Of a DNA stretch of 64,000 bases, positions 1 to 11,556 are shown one piece after another. Made by a program: the position numbers and the translations under genes. Within the stretch, counting starts at the first letter, position 1. Each line of letters begins with the position of its first letter. Under the pieces are notes generated by a model. The model was not told the DNA's origin, did not search any database, and was given only the letters and a program-made list of their open reading frames with translations. This DNA comes from Phoma sp. XZ068 (Eukaryota; Ascomycota; Dothideomycetes; Pleosporales; Didymellaceae): the NCBI GenBank assembly GCA_004835665.1, contig ML240445.1:744001-808000 (forward strand). The letters are read 5' to 3'.

Positions 1-1031
1 GCCTGTCCTTCATCGTGTCTCTCTGGTCGCTCTGCCACCTCGATAACGCTGCTGCGGCGTGTACTTTGAATCCAAACACTCGTGGCTCGTATCGTCGTTG
101 TGACTTGGGTGGGAGCATCGCGGGGTACACTTGGAAAAGGATGTTGTGGAAGGATGTGCCAAAGTATGCGCCGTCGATAACGGCGTGTCGTGAGGATTTG
201 GGGTTGTAGAGGTCTTCGCAGCGCGAGCAGTATAGCTTCACGGGCGAGGTGTTGGCCACGTCGGACTGGCCCATGGGCAGGAGGGGTTGAGATTCGCACA
301 TGACGCGCGGGCATTTGCCAAAGTCTGACTTTTTGAACTTCTCGAGCTGTCTCCTGTCAGCCATATTCCCAGGCTTGGCAGCGGCAGGTCCATACCATCT
401 TCGCCAGCCCCCTCGTTGTCACAATGTATCGTGCGTGCACTAAGCCATAGAGATGTCGCGCCGACTTCTCAATCTGCTCCCGCATCTCATCGTCGCAGTC
501 GAAGTCGAAGACATCTGTGACGAGGTCGAGGGCGTATTGGTAGTATTGAACCTCGGTGTTCAGCCCGGTAAGGTTGAAGCGGTCGGTAAGGTACTCTTCG
601 TCGATCTCGCAGAAGTACTCATTCCCCCGCGATGATATGAACTGGGGATACGTTAGTGTAGGTTCGGCCATGGGTGTCATGCCTTGGTGGCCGCGTGTGC
701 CTCTCAAGACCAGGCCAGTCGTGTGCGAGCAGAGGGATGATTGTACAGCGATAGAACAACGTGCATGTGACATGGCTGGAGGGATGGCATGCGAGTGGTC
801 TGGGCGGGACGGATTTGCGTATGCGCTTGTTGCTGGTGGTCCCCTGCTGGGCAGGCTGCACGTACCCGGCGTTCACGGGATCGCAACCGCGAATGATGAT
901 GATATCGACGAGCCAGAAGAGTTGCAAACAACGACAGCCACGGGTGCACTGGGACATGAAAGCAAAGCACCTACCCAGTCGCGCCAGTAACTTGTGTAGT
1001 CGCTGTCTGTGTCACTGTTGAAGTCATCCAT
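1..1031 (-). CDS. Casein kinase 2 regulatory (beta) subunit, 3' end cut off by the window
   Basis: Regulatory subunit of protein kinase CK2, which dimerises and docks the catalytic alpha subunits. Exons are complement 1031-975, 641-396 and 346 to beyond position 1; the introns are 333 and 49 bases, and all junctions are in phase 0. The protein starts MDDFNSDTDSDYTSYWRDW, followed by the acidic-loop segment GNEYFCEIDEEYLTDRFNLTGL. The next segment is HLYGLVHARYIVTTRGLAKM, and exon 3 carries the zinc-ribbon cysteines (CPRVMC and, further on, YCSRC) and FGFKVHAAAALSRW. The start is the only ATG that gives the family-typical N-terminus. Exon 3 is still open at the window edge, so the C-terminus is missing. 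The FISSRGNEYFCEIDEE type resembles fungal CKB2-like rather than CKB1-like subunits; that assignment is from memory. Confidence 0.95.
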
Positions 1032-2322
1032 GCCGCGCGGAGGCGCTGTCTACAGCGAGTGCGTGTTCGAAAAGGCTGTGGTGGGCGGGGCAACTCGGGG
1101 ACTGGGGCTGTTTGGCGTGGAGTGTCTGCGCAGGCGCGGGCCGCGGTTGCTGTGAATTGACGATGAGGTTCAGGTGCGACTTCCATGCGCGGGGTCTTGC
1201 AGCCAGCCTTGACGTTCGCTTGTCCGCGTTGTGCGCTAGTCCTGTTTGGCTGTTGGCGCCTCTCCTCCGCCTTGTTAAGCTTCGACTCGCAAAGTCACTT
1301 GCATCCATCGCCACAAAGTTTGTTATAGACTGCCATGTTTGATCCGTCCTGGCTGCAGGTCCAAACCACGACGGCTAACCTTGCCGCCACAGCAGTTAAA
1401 CATTGACTCCAGGAACCGCAGGCATCACGCAGACACAACACGCACGATTCAGAAACGCTCCTAAGATATAGTGCGTTTGACAATCAAGCTATTAAGTCAT
1501 TGTTCAGGGCTATGTACAAGTCTTTATAAAAGTCTTTGTCGAGTTGGTAGTAAGTTACTGTAGAGAGTTGGAATCATGTTAATTCTGACATCAGCTAATC
1601 GAGGGGACAAGACTTATTGCCGCACCTGTTACCCCAAACCATCCAGCGTGTATTGCCAACTGTGCCGTGTAAGGTAGCTGCAGTTCGCCTTACTTGGAAT
1701 TCTGCATGGCGCTTCTAGCATCTGACTACACCAAACTATCAAGACTTCACGCACTAGCAACCGCACCCGGAGCAAGTCATTTCCAACGGGCTCGCTCCGC
1801 CTACATATTCTCCGGTTAACGACCCGAACGTCAATTTCTAAATTCTGTATCTCCACACTGTTGGTGCCCTCATGGTACCTGCATTTGATCTTGGTCGTCG
1901 TTCCAGGCCCGGTCATGGTTTGAGAAGCAATTGTTCCTGCGCAAGTCCATGCAGCCCTAGCAGCATGCAGCGATACTAACATCAAGCTTTGCTGGTCACG
2001 CGGTGACCTCATCAATATCTCTCGGTCTGATTGCCTGAACACCTTTGAGCGGTGATGCCATTCGTTGTCAATGTTCCTCCTGTTACCGTCGCCAAACTTT
2101 ATCGACACGAACTAACAAGTAGCTCGTCATGCTGCAGCAACATGCAGGTCTATTGCAATCGCGCAGCTCTGTTTGCCACTTCAACCGAAGTCGTTCGCTT
2201 TGCCCAGGATATAGTTGGCAGCGATCTGAAGTAGTTGAGAACCCGTGGTTTGTCATATACAAGTCCATGGGAGCCTTGCAACCCCCGTTCGTGCCATTCC
2301 GTTTCCGTTCCCGACCCGTACC
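1032..2322. other. Divergent intergenic region, CK2 beta / RGS-LOV gene
   Basis: About 1.3 kb between two outward-facing genes. It must hold both promoters and 5' leaders. Reading frames in it have no recognisable protein, and I see no repeat or RNA gene. Confidence 0.6.
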
Positions 2323-4533
2323 ATGGAGGAAGTAGACTTGATCGACGCCCTCAGAGACGGGCTCATGGTGCCTTCACTTCCGCGCATAGACTCGGCAAGC
2401 GAATCTGGCGACTTTGACGATGCACCATCGAACGATGATGTTGAGGACGTTGGGTATAGATTGAAACCCAGCCGTTACTCGACCGACTTCGCGCATGCCT
2501 ATGATCTCAGTCCACCCCCTCCCACAAACACGGATAGACGAGCTGAGCTCATCGCCGAGCGACTATTCTCAATCGACCACCTGAACATTATCCTCGAGGA
2601 CAATGTCCAGCTCCAGCGGTTCACAACATTCCTTATGCGATATCGCGCACATTGTGTCCCAATCTTGGTGCGTTACCTCGATTCGCAAAAGGTTCTCAAA
2701 GCAATACAGTACGCCAACGCGCTGGCGGATCAAATTGAGCAACCGAGCTCGCCAACCAATGCCAGCGCTGCTGCCTTGAACCCAGAATTTGAGCAATTGT
2801 CTCAGCGCGCGTTGGATGATTTGGTCGCTGAGGCTTTACCCGCATATGTAACCTTCAACTTGGTGGATGTTGTCACGGAGCTACTCAACAAGGAGATTAT
2901 TGGGAGAAACACACCAGTCATGCGCGAGCTGATACAAGGCCTTGCCGAAGTATACTGTCTGAGTGACCCTACTCAAGAGGGTAATCCAATAGTATTCGCA
3001 TCAGAAGGTGAGCGCGGTAGCTTAATCAAACTACTCATTGGTAAAGGTGGCTGATTGAACTTTCAGAGTTCTACAATACTACTCAATATGGAAGTGGATA
3101 CGCTATAGGGAAAGCTTGTCGCTTCCTCCATGGACCCAAGACAGACAAGCGTGCTATCAAGAGAATGGATAAGGCCGTTCAGGAGCAACAAGAGTTTGCC
3201 GAGACTATGGTCCAGTAGTGAGTACCGCACGACCACCAAGTGGTGTAGAGACTGACACCGTATAGTCGACAAGATGGCACTCCCTTCTTAGCACTTGTAA
3301 TTCTGTTCAATCCGAGCACATATCCGACGCTAATGTACTCAGGTAATGGTTTCCCCGTTAAAGGACAACAAAGGTGATGTCCGCTACTTCATCGGTGCCC
3401 GAGTCAACGTGACACAATTGATTGAAGGCGGCAAGACGGTCGATTCCTTCCATCAGCTGCTTGCTGGAGACCGCGAGTCAACGCCTGCTGTGGATCCGCT
3501 GGAAAACAGACCTACACTGAAGGCTCTGCGAGATTTCGGGAATCTGTTAAACGACGATGAAAGGGGATCGATGAGAGAATGCGAGTCACTGCGCACCGAC
3601 TCCCGACCTGGCACACCGGGATTGGCATACAGCCCTACACAAAGGCGCTTCCTAGGCATAGAAGAACGCATATCACAAGAGGGTCTTCGCTCTCAATACT
3701 CTGGGCAAGTCCCTGGAGTGTATCAAAACGTGCGTTCCCCCAAGCTCCACATTATCACACACTAAAACCCGCAGTATATCCTCGTCCGGCCATACCCATC
3801 GCTGCGCATAATATTCACCTCCCCTTCCCTCCGCATCCCGGGACTCTGCCAGTCCAAACTCAAAGACCACATCGGCGGCCCCGAACACATCCGCGAAAGC
3901 CTCGTCGAAGCACTCGCCCAAGGTATCGGCGTAACCGCAAAAGTCTCCTGGCTAACGTGCGGAACACGCCGAAGCACGCATCGCGACGTCCTCAACCTAG
4001 ACGACAACGCGAGCATCGCAACCAGCGACCTGGAATTTCACGAGGGTAAAGAACGCTGGATACACTGCACGCCGCTCACGGGTTCAGACGGGAAAGTCGG
4101 CGTCATCATGGTCATCATGGTAGACAAGCAGGACGCTATGCACAGCTTGCCGAACCCGAGCAGCTTGCGGTCTCTTAGGTCAGGAATGGTGGGCCCTGTG
4201 CCGCCTCACGCCCGGGCGAGAAGTTACAACAGTTTCCGCTCGGTCGACCACGTGCCTGAGCGCTGGCAGCCGCGGTCCAGCTCGCTTGGCCCGCCGCTGG
4301 CGAGGGGTGCATCTGTCGGCAGTTATCCGCTGCTGAGGTCGCTTGGTGGGAGTAGGCTGTATGCGGATTATATGAAGGAGGTTAGACAGACGCAGAGGAT
4401 GGGGGACTCAATCAGCTCACAGCTGCAGGAACTCGAGGAGCATTCCCCTTCCCTGGGAACTATGGCTACGGCGGTTGCGGTCAAGGCTGTATATGGGCGG
4501 GGAAACACTAGGAAGGTTGGCGGCACGCTTTGA
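2323..4533 (+). CDS. RGS-LOV family protein with a degenerate LOV domain
   Basis: About 670 residues in five exons: 2323-3007, 3067-3217, 3266-3296, 3343-3729 and 3775-4533. All junctions close in frame, including a 31-base exon. Residues about 75-200 form an RGS-like helical region (RFTTFLMRYR, YLDSQKVLKAIQYANAL). Residues about 205-315 are a LOV/PAS core (NPIVFASEEFYNTTQY, GKACRFLHGPKTD, YRQDGTPF, GDVRYFIGA). The remainder is a low-complexity serine-rich tail plus a conserved-looking stretch from YILVRPYPSLRIIF. RGS-LOV proteins such as Botrytis BcLOV4 are blue-light sensors that bind membrane lipids; that is family knowledge. Here Cys246 is kept, but several flavin-contact residues are replaced (see findings), so light sensing is doubtful. 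The start is MEEVDLIDAL at 2323. An earlier in-frame ATG at 2245 would add 26 atypical residues. Confidence 0.9.
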
Positions 4534-7500
4534 TGTTTGTGTCTGCTCAAGTGTTGGCTGGTGAGTGTGTGTGCATTGTATGATATAATGAGTACGAGGG
4601 CTAAGTGTGAATGGTTACGAATAGCTGGGCATCGATTTAGTGTCTAATGCTTGCAATTAAATAAAGAACATCATCAATTCTGCATGGAGGTTGCTTTCAA
4701 CAAAAATAGAGCCTAAAGCTTTCAAGCATGCTATTTTTCGAAAGTACGGTATTTGATGAGTAAGTGAAAGAACCTTGAGATGTCATAGTATCCTACCATT
4801 TCCACTATCATATGAGGTTGTGCGTACCTCTTTGAAACTTGGTTAATGTCACTAGTGGTATCTCGTTATTAAGTACGAAGAAGTATGCTTCTTCTGACCG
4901 AACGCCTACACAAAACCACCTTACTTAGTGACATAAAAATTCTACACCACTACAACATAACTATGAATTCCAAACAGGAAAATCAACGTTCTTAGGCTTA
5001 TTTCTATATTGATAAGTACTTATGGTAAATTAGAGTATTGTTGCATTGGGGAAAGAGGTTTGTAAACCTTGCTGCTGCTGAAAGTATTCGGCCAATGATG
5101 ACGAGCTTCTTCGTATGGTAAGAAATGGTCTAATATGGTCTCTTATCATAGACACTTCCAGGTAAGGCATTGAGTAGCAGGTTGGCAATGTACGATGCTG
5201 CCTGCATTGTGCCTGGACGAGCAACGTCAAGTTACTAGCTCATAATCCAAAAGAAGCACTGATTGACATTGTAAGGCAAGGTGGTGTAGCACTCAGAAGC
5301 GTAGAGGGAAAACGTAGAGTTGGATCTGGCTCTGGAATCCGCTTCCACCTTAGTGACGCCTCTGAGGAACCACGCTTTAGTGCCCGAGTCACTCACGGGT
5401 AATCATATCGCGTAGGAAGCAGCCTTATGTCGGTATGAATGTCAACCGACCCATGCGAATACTCTTACACAACGTCGGTGGTGCTCAGCCAGAACACATG
5501 GAGGGTCCGTTGAAGCGGCTGAAGCGTCGGATGGGTACTCGTTGCGTCAAGAGGCGTATAATTCGTATCCAAAAGTTTGAGATCTGTGATCTGAGATGAG
5601 ACATCGCCGACCTGTGCGTCAACCACACAGCAGAGGTGCAATCAGATACAACAAAGGCGTCTGAGGCGCCAGATACGAGGCACTGGACTGACGACAGTTT
5701 CTACGAAAAGCTGAGTGAGTGCAGTGTTGAGGGCCTTCGCGCTGGCAAAATTTTCGCCCAACGCACCTCGCTATTCGGACACACCACCAGCGCGTCACTA
5801 GCCGAGTATCGGTATATGTCTTGCCTAATTTTTTCGTGTGTTGAAAGGTATATCCTGGAAGCAAAAGTGGTATCACCTTCAATCTGTGACCCCTCATTCA
5901 AGGGTCATTCTGCTCACCGCTCCTGGTGTTCAAGTCGCACCACTGTGTTGCACAGCATGGCGAAAGGCTTGCAACGGCGTAAAGCACAACGTCTGTACTC
6001 CCACTCCGTATAGCCAGGCGAACGGCGAAAGTGGCGTGGTGGAAATTATTTCGATAAAGAAAACCTCGTGTCTGTATGCTGCAGGGCGCCGTGTGTATAC
6101 AAAAGGCCAGGACTGGGACCGGGACCGGGACCAGGGCAAGGATGCCACGAGAACATCCAGATGTCTGGAAGAGGGCCCTTGAAGTGCTACGGTAACAGAA
6201 GAATCGAAGTTGACAGCCGGTCCGAGAGCCGGTCGCGCATGGTGCGTGGTGGTCGAAGTACAATCTGCGATGCGCCTCCTACGGGTAAGCACGAAAAAGC
6301 ATCACTACTCAAACGTTGAGATCTTCGGCAGGGACTAAGGCATGCAGCAGTATCTCGAATTCGTAAGGACCAGCTGCTGAGGCACATTTACTGCACTTGC
6401 GCACTCACCGTGTATCTGCCAGGTACACTGTGTTCGCCAGATCGCCGGTAACGACTCACCATTCAAAGTCGGTCTGTCATCTTGACAGATGCAGTCTCCA
6501 GCATCCGAGGAAATCGATACCGGACCTGGTCGCAATAACTGGGGCCCGCAATTGCGCGCATATATGGAACTACCGGGCGGCAACCGTGCAACGGGCGCGA
6601 GAATAGCATGACGGATAACGGCCGCAGGTTCGCATTGGCAATCTATTCTGCTCGCCTTGTCGATCACCCCAAACAGATGCAGGCATGGGCAACGGTCGAT
6701 AAGCCTGTTGACTGCATGAAGGTGTGGTTGCGCAGCATACGCGTGGTGCAGGGGAAAGTGAGGTTGAAGGGTTTGTTGATGGGGAGAGAAAGGACCAGCT
6801 TCAATGCCTGAAGGTGCTGTGCCGTCGCAGCAAGAACGCCACATGAAGAAGCAACATCGATGGTGCCGAGAATGAATGCGAGGAAGTTTTACTTTTGGCG
6901 GCCCCTTTTGCGACGTGAACATAGCGTGAACCGATCATTTCCGGTCTTGTGCATCAGATGTCTCTTGTTGTTGCTTCTTCGGTCGGCCTCGCCAATCAAC
7001 TTCAACGGTGTCTTGTTGCTTTTGTACTAGATCCTGGTGAAGATATCATCTCGGAGCTTAGATTCTTGACTTGAGCCATTCGTGGTCCTGGTACTGAAAT
7101 GGATGCTGACTACATGGGTCTGAACCTATTCACAATAATGCGGCTTTCAACATGAGCATCTTTCCAGCTGTGTGAAGCCAAGCCTCACAGATCTTGGCTG
7201 ATCTCATATTGAGCTCGCGATAGACATCAATCTGCTCGGTGTGTCAGATAGACAGAACGATCTGCTAAAAAGTAGCTAAGAGCGACGAGGAAGTTGCCTG
7301 CGTTGCTTCTGCAGGGTGGGTTGAAAGACAAGAACGTGACAGCGGTTGGCGATGGTGAGGTATGCCACATGTATACTGACCTTTGTGATTCACCGGACGG
7401 GAAGGCACGGCACGGATGGGGCTATGGAAGCTAGAGCCTCGGGTTCAACACTCGAGTCAAGCGGAAAGTTTAATGATCAGCCACAGTGTTGATCTCCAAT

Positions 7501-7972
7501 GTTCGAGGCTTAAAAACAACTGATCGTTCGCCAATGTATGCTTATGCGATTCATGGATTTGGTAACGTCAGAGATTTGCGAATAAGGTTGAACTTTAATA
7601 TCTCAAATCGTCACCCATGCAGTCCACATTGGTAGAGAACGGGCAGTTCTTGGACGCAGGGAACCTGGTCATAACGGTTGATCTTAATGGCCTCAGTGTT
7701 TCAGCTTGGAAATGGTGGAGTCGCAGTCGCCATCGAAAATCGCGGTCGCTTAAGCTAGAAAGAACTCTATGGAACGCATATATGCCGAGCATCAATGATA
7801 AGGGATCCTTGTCGATAGACAGTTAACGAGGAAGCTAGAAATGAACGGCAGGTATCAGCGCATCTAGCAGAAATAGGTAGTTGCACCGAGGATGGAACTG
7901 TATAACCCATTATCAATTATTTAAAGATGTATCAAAATATATAGTAGATAACTAATGTCCTTGACGCAGAAT
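4534..7972. other. 3.4 kb gene-free stretch
   Basis: Downstream ends of two convergent genes plus a long interval. The part from about 4550 to 5300 is visibly AT-rich. A short GGGACC hexamer run lies at 6112-6132. The longest frame here (complement 6335-6922, 195 codons) has no recognisable domain or plausible composition. I see no transposon ends, tRNA or conserved coding sequence. It may contain decayed repeat DNA, but nothing in the sequence proves it. Confidence 0.5.
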
Positions 7973-10104
7973 TCAGAGTCGTCGCAACACCTTCTCGAGT
8001 CTGGGATCTGTCGGGTCATTCGGTTTGATGGTCATGGTGTCCAATTCCCGGTTGGAGCCCTTAGATCCAATCCTTTCGTGGTGCCAGGAAGAAGTGCCGC
8101 TTCTGACCGAAGAGCCATCGCTTTTGCGACCGCCCTTGAGGCGGTCTGAGATGTCTTGTCCGGCTCTGATGAACCAAGGATCCCTACCAGCGGGTTTAAC
8201 TGAGCAGAGTGGTTAGCTTCCAAAGTTGTCGTAAACGATAGTGAGAACTTACGGGACCAGTATTCTCGAGCATCCGAATCATCGGGAACGATTCGACCGC
8301 CAGATACCAGCTCAGTAAGGTAGGCCATGCCATTGAGTGCGACGTAGATCATGAGACCAGCAATCAGGCCGTAAGCTGCGCTGTAGCTGAAAGGAATGAA
8401 TATAACAGTAACAAAAGCGGGAATAGCATCTCCGATGTAGCGCCAGTTGATGCTTGTGACTTGTCGCATCATCAGACATCCAACCTATGCTCGTGTTAGT
8501 ATATGCAAAACATGCAACGAATGAAGCCCTACAATGACAAGTGTACATCCTGTCGCCCATGGTGGGATAGATGCAAATATGGGAGCAAAACACATGGAAA
8601 TGATGAAGCAAATCCCCGTCGTGATCGCTGTCAGACCCGTCTTGCCGCCCTCTGCAATGCCAGCTCCAGACTCAATATAAGCTGTAACTGGTGAGACACC
8701 CAGAAGAGCGCCAATGGAGATACTGAAAGCATCTATGCAGTAGGCCAGCGTTGATCGTGGAAAGTCGCCGGACTCCGGATCTACCGCACCACAAAAGCGT
8801 GCCATTGTGTACAATGTAGCCGTACAGTCGATGATGTCAACGTAAAGGAATGTGAATAGAGCGAGGACAAATTGGGAGGTATTTTGCCCAATGTTCCAGT
8901 CCAGTGTGTTCAGTGTGTGGTTGATAGGGTGGAAGTAGGCAACCTTCTTGAAGTAGTCCCATCGGTTGTCGCCGACTGTAGTATGAGGGAAGTAGGTCAC
9001 GTCAGTGCCTCGTCTGTAGATATGTTAGCCTGTGTTCTAGAGTGAGTGCGCTTTCTACTTACGGCCATGCCGTAATGGAGACAATCAAGATGCCTAACAT
9101 CATGGCACTCTTCACCTTGTACATCATCAAATAGGCAGTAAGTATGCCACCGCAGGTAAGTCCAATCCACATCTGGAAGTCCAGCGTTAGTGTAACGCTT
9201 CTCTCTAGTCAAACTCTGGAAAACTTACTGTCGGAGATGTCATCTTGTGGCTTATGCAGGCACCGAGACTGTCTTTGTACTGATCTGGACAGCCAGCAAG
9301 CTGCAACGATGCGTTCTTACCCGGGCTGATTGCTCCAATGCCGGTGTTGTTACCTAGACCAATCAAAGCAAGAAAAATCCCAATACCGCAGGCCGTAGCA
9401 ATCTTGAGTGAGTTTGGAATGACTTTCACAAGCCACTGACGCATACCAATCAACGACAAGGCGATGAAGATGAAACCTTCGATGAAAACAGCTGTGAGCG
9501 CAAGATTGTATGGTACCAGACCACTACCATGATATCCAACAACCTGATAGGCGAAGTATGCATTCAAGCCCATACCAGGTGCGAGAGCGACAGGCATATT
9601 GATTAGGAAGCCAAACAAGACGGAGCTGAAGCCTGCGATAGCCGCAGTTGCTGTGATGAGGGACCGGTTGAGATCTGTCGTGTAATAAGCAACGCTGAAA
9701 TAGGAATGTTCATCTGTTACTCACCTTGGACACAAGCTGCATACTCTTCGTTGTTCATGCAAAGAGGATCGTTCTCATCGTTGCATACGCAGTTACCACC
9801 TGAGTCGGCTAGAATTGAGGCCTTTGGTTGTCAGGCTTGATATGATGTTACTAGCACGCAGACTTACATTCACAGATATGACGTATGCCATAGTGAAAAA
9901 CGTTGTCAAGCCAGCTCGGATCTCGGTAGTGAACCTTGAATTCTTGATCTCCTTCTCCTGCACTATTTGTGAGTGAAGTACGCATTTGGTTGGCGAAAAA
10001 GCAAGGCTTACATGTCCACAGCCTTCGAGCCGGAAGACCCGCCCAAATGTCGAAGCGCCGATGAAGGTATTGACCGACTCAACGGACATCCGCAGAGACT
10101 CCAT
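7973..10104 (-). CDS. azgA: AzgA-type adenine/guanine/hypoxanthine proton symporter
   Basis: Plasma-membrane purine base/H+ symporter of the NCS2-related AzgA family, 591 residues. Eight exons on the complement: 10104-10012, 9957-9868, 9821-9725, 9674-9229, 9172-9063, 9013-8533, 8484-8253 and 8199-7973; every junction restores frame. Diagnostic segments are FTTEIRAGLTTFFTMAYVISVN, NMPVALAPGMGLNAYFAYQVVG, FKKVAYFHP, PVTAYIESGAGIAEGGKTGLTA, and NWRYIGDAIPAFVT near the C-terminus. The short cysteine-rich loop in exon 3 (NCVCNDENDPLCMNNEEY) is typical of fungal AzgA. The length matches the usual ~580 residues. The last exon reads through a basic, serine-rich cytosolic tail ending RLEKVLRRL. Skipping the last 53-base intron would change frame, so the final junction matters. 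The next gene starts 1.45 kb away, divergent, with no purine link. Confidence 0.95.
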
Positions 10105-11556
10105 GGTGGAAATGATGCCTCCAGAGAATGAGATCCTAGAATTGAAAGAAGTAGATGAGTATTGGTGGCGGGACGGTGATTCCTGATCTACCGAAACCTT
10201 GCCGTATTACGCGTTGTTCACGGGCCTGCAAAGATATTAAATCATACGCGGATTGAAAGACAATTATAGACGACAGGGCAACTCGAAGGCCTGGCACAAT
10301 CCATACAAAGATGAGACTATAATGTCTTCTGGGTCTCAATGAATCTTTGCAGGTGGGGCGAGGTTGCAGGTAAGGATGCTCCTGATAGCAGCAAGAATTG
10401 TAGCGCAGATGGACCTTCCTTTGCAAAGGACGGCCGTAGCGCGAAGCGCGCACCTGGATAATCTACAAGGGATGCCTACTGTGGGAATAGCGTTGTGTCG
10501 CAGTGGAGATGCTTGAAGTCGAACTGGGATTGGTGAGCTAGTGCTGTGCTCCCGTGGCTTGCGGAACCGAGTCAGGGGTTAACCAAATACTCCTAGTCAT
10601 GGGCTTCAGGAACAGGCGACGCAGATGATAGCTGCATTGTGACTGGTGGACGAGAGATCGACTCCATGTTTCTTGCTCCGCAGATGCATCTGCTGCGAAA
10701 CGAACAGCCCGGTGAACTTTCGAACGTCCCCTGCCGGCGCTCTGTCCATACAATCGGCATTACCGCGGCGTCCACAGTTCACACCGGTTTGTTCCCGACG
10801 CCTTTGTGCTGCGATTGCGAATAGTGTGACCCTCGAATCTTATGGTGAAAGCCAAACTTGTTAAAAAGTGCCGACTAGAGCGATCGTCCGCCACAGCTTC
10901 CTATCTGGCTAGTGTGGGGAACTTTGACAGTCTCAGATTCACTTCCGCATGCCTTGTGCCTGCCGCCTGACTTTCGTATCCCTAGCCCAACTGCGTTTTG
11001 CTGTAAGCCAAGATGAGCCACCGAGAATGACGGCGACCTGGAACATGACGGTTTGCGGCATAGAGAGGCATGCCACCTGTCCCTGCCGTACGACTTGGGC
11101 GTTTTCCCTTTCCGAGAGACGTCTTGTCGGTGCGAGAGTTTGTACACGCGCTTACCACGTGTAGATCATGACTCCCGGGACATGGGTGGGATTCCGACGC
11201 TGCTCACGGTCCAACATTTGGTCTACGCGTTGGCGTTCTGGTACCGGTACGACAGAGGGTGGCTCTTCCTTGCCCTGAAGTTGACGTATCTCGTTGTTCT
11301 CCTTGATAGAGCCAATGAAACCACGCCGTAGGCGGCATCTCTTGGCTCTCCTAGCGCGGTGAATGGACTCGTTGCGCAATCCGCTGTGACGGCCGCGACG
11401 TCTTCTCCAACATCCCTGCCTGATGTCTTACCGTGAACATGTGCCTGATGTGCGATCGTCGTTAACTTATGATATCTCTTCGCTCGTTCTCCTTTGGACC
11501 TGGTGGAGTCTAGCTTAGCGACGCCCCAGTTTACGATCCCTAAAAGACCATTGACG
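10105..11556. other. Divergent intergenic region, azgA / methyltransferase-like gene
   Basis: About 1.45 kb holding both 5' ends. No frame in it has recognisable coding content. No repeat or RNA gene seen. Confidence 0.5.

Noticed and set aside
1629..2108. 159-codon minus-strand frame
   Set aside because: No domain and no plausible start context; lies in promoter space of the RGS-LOV gene.
6335..6922. 195-codon minus-strand frame
   Set aside because: Composition is not protein-like (many Cys, His, Pro) and nothing is recognised.
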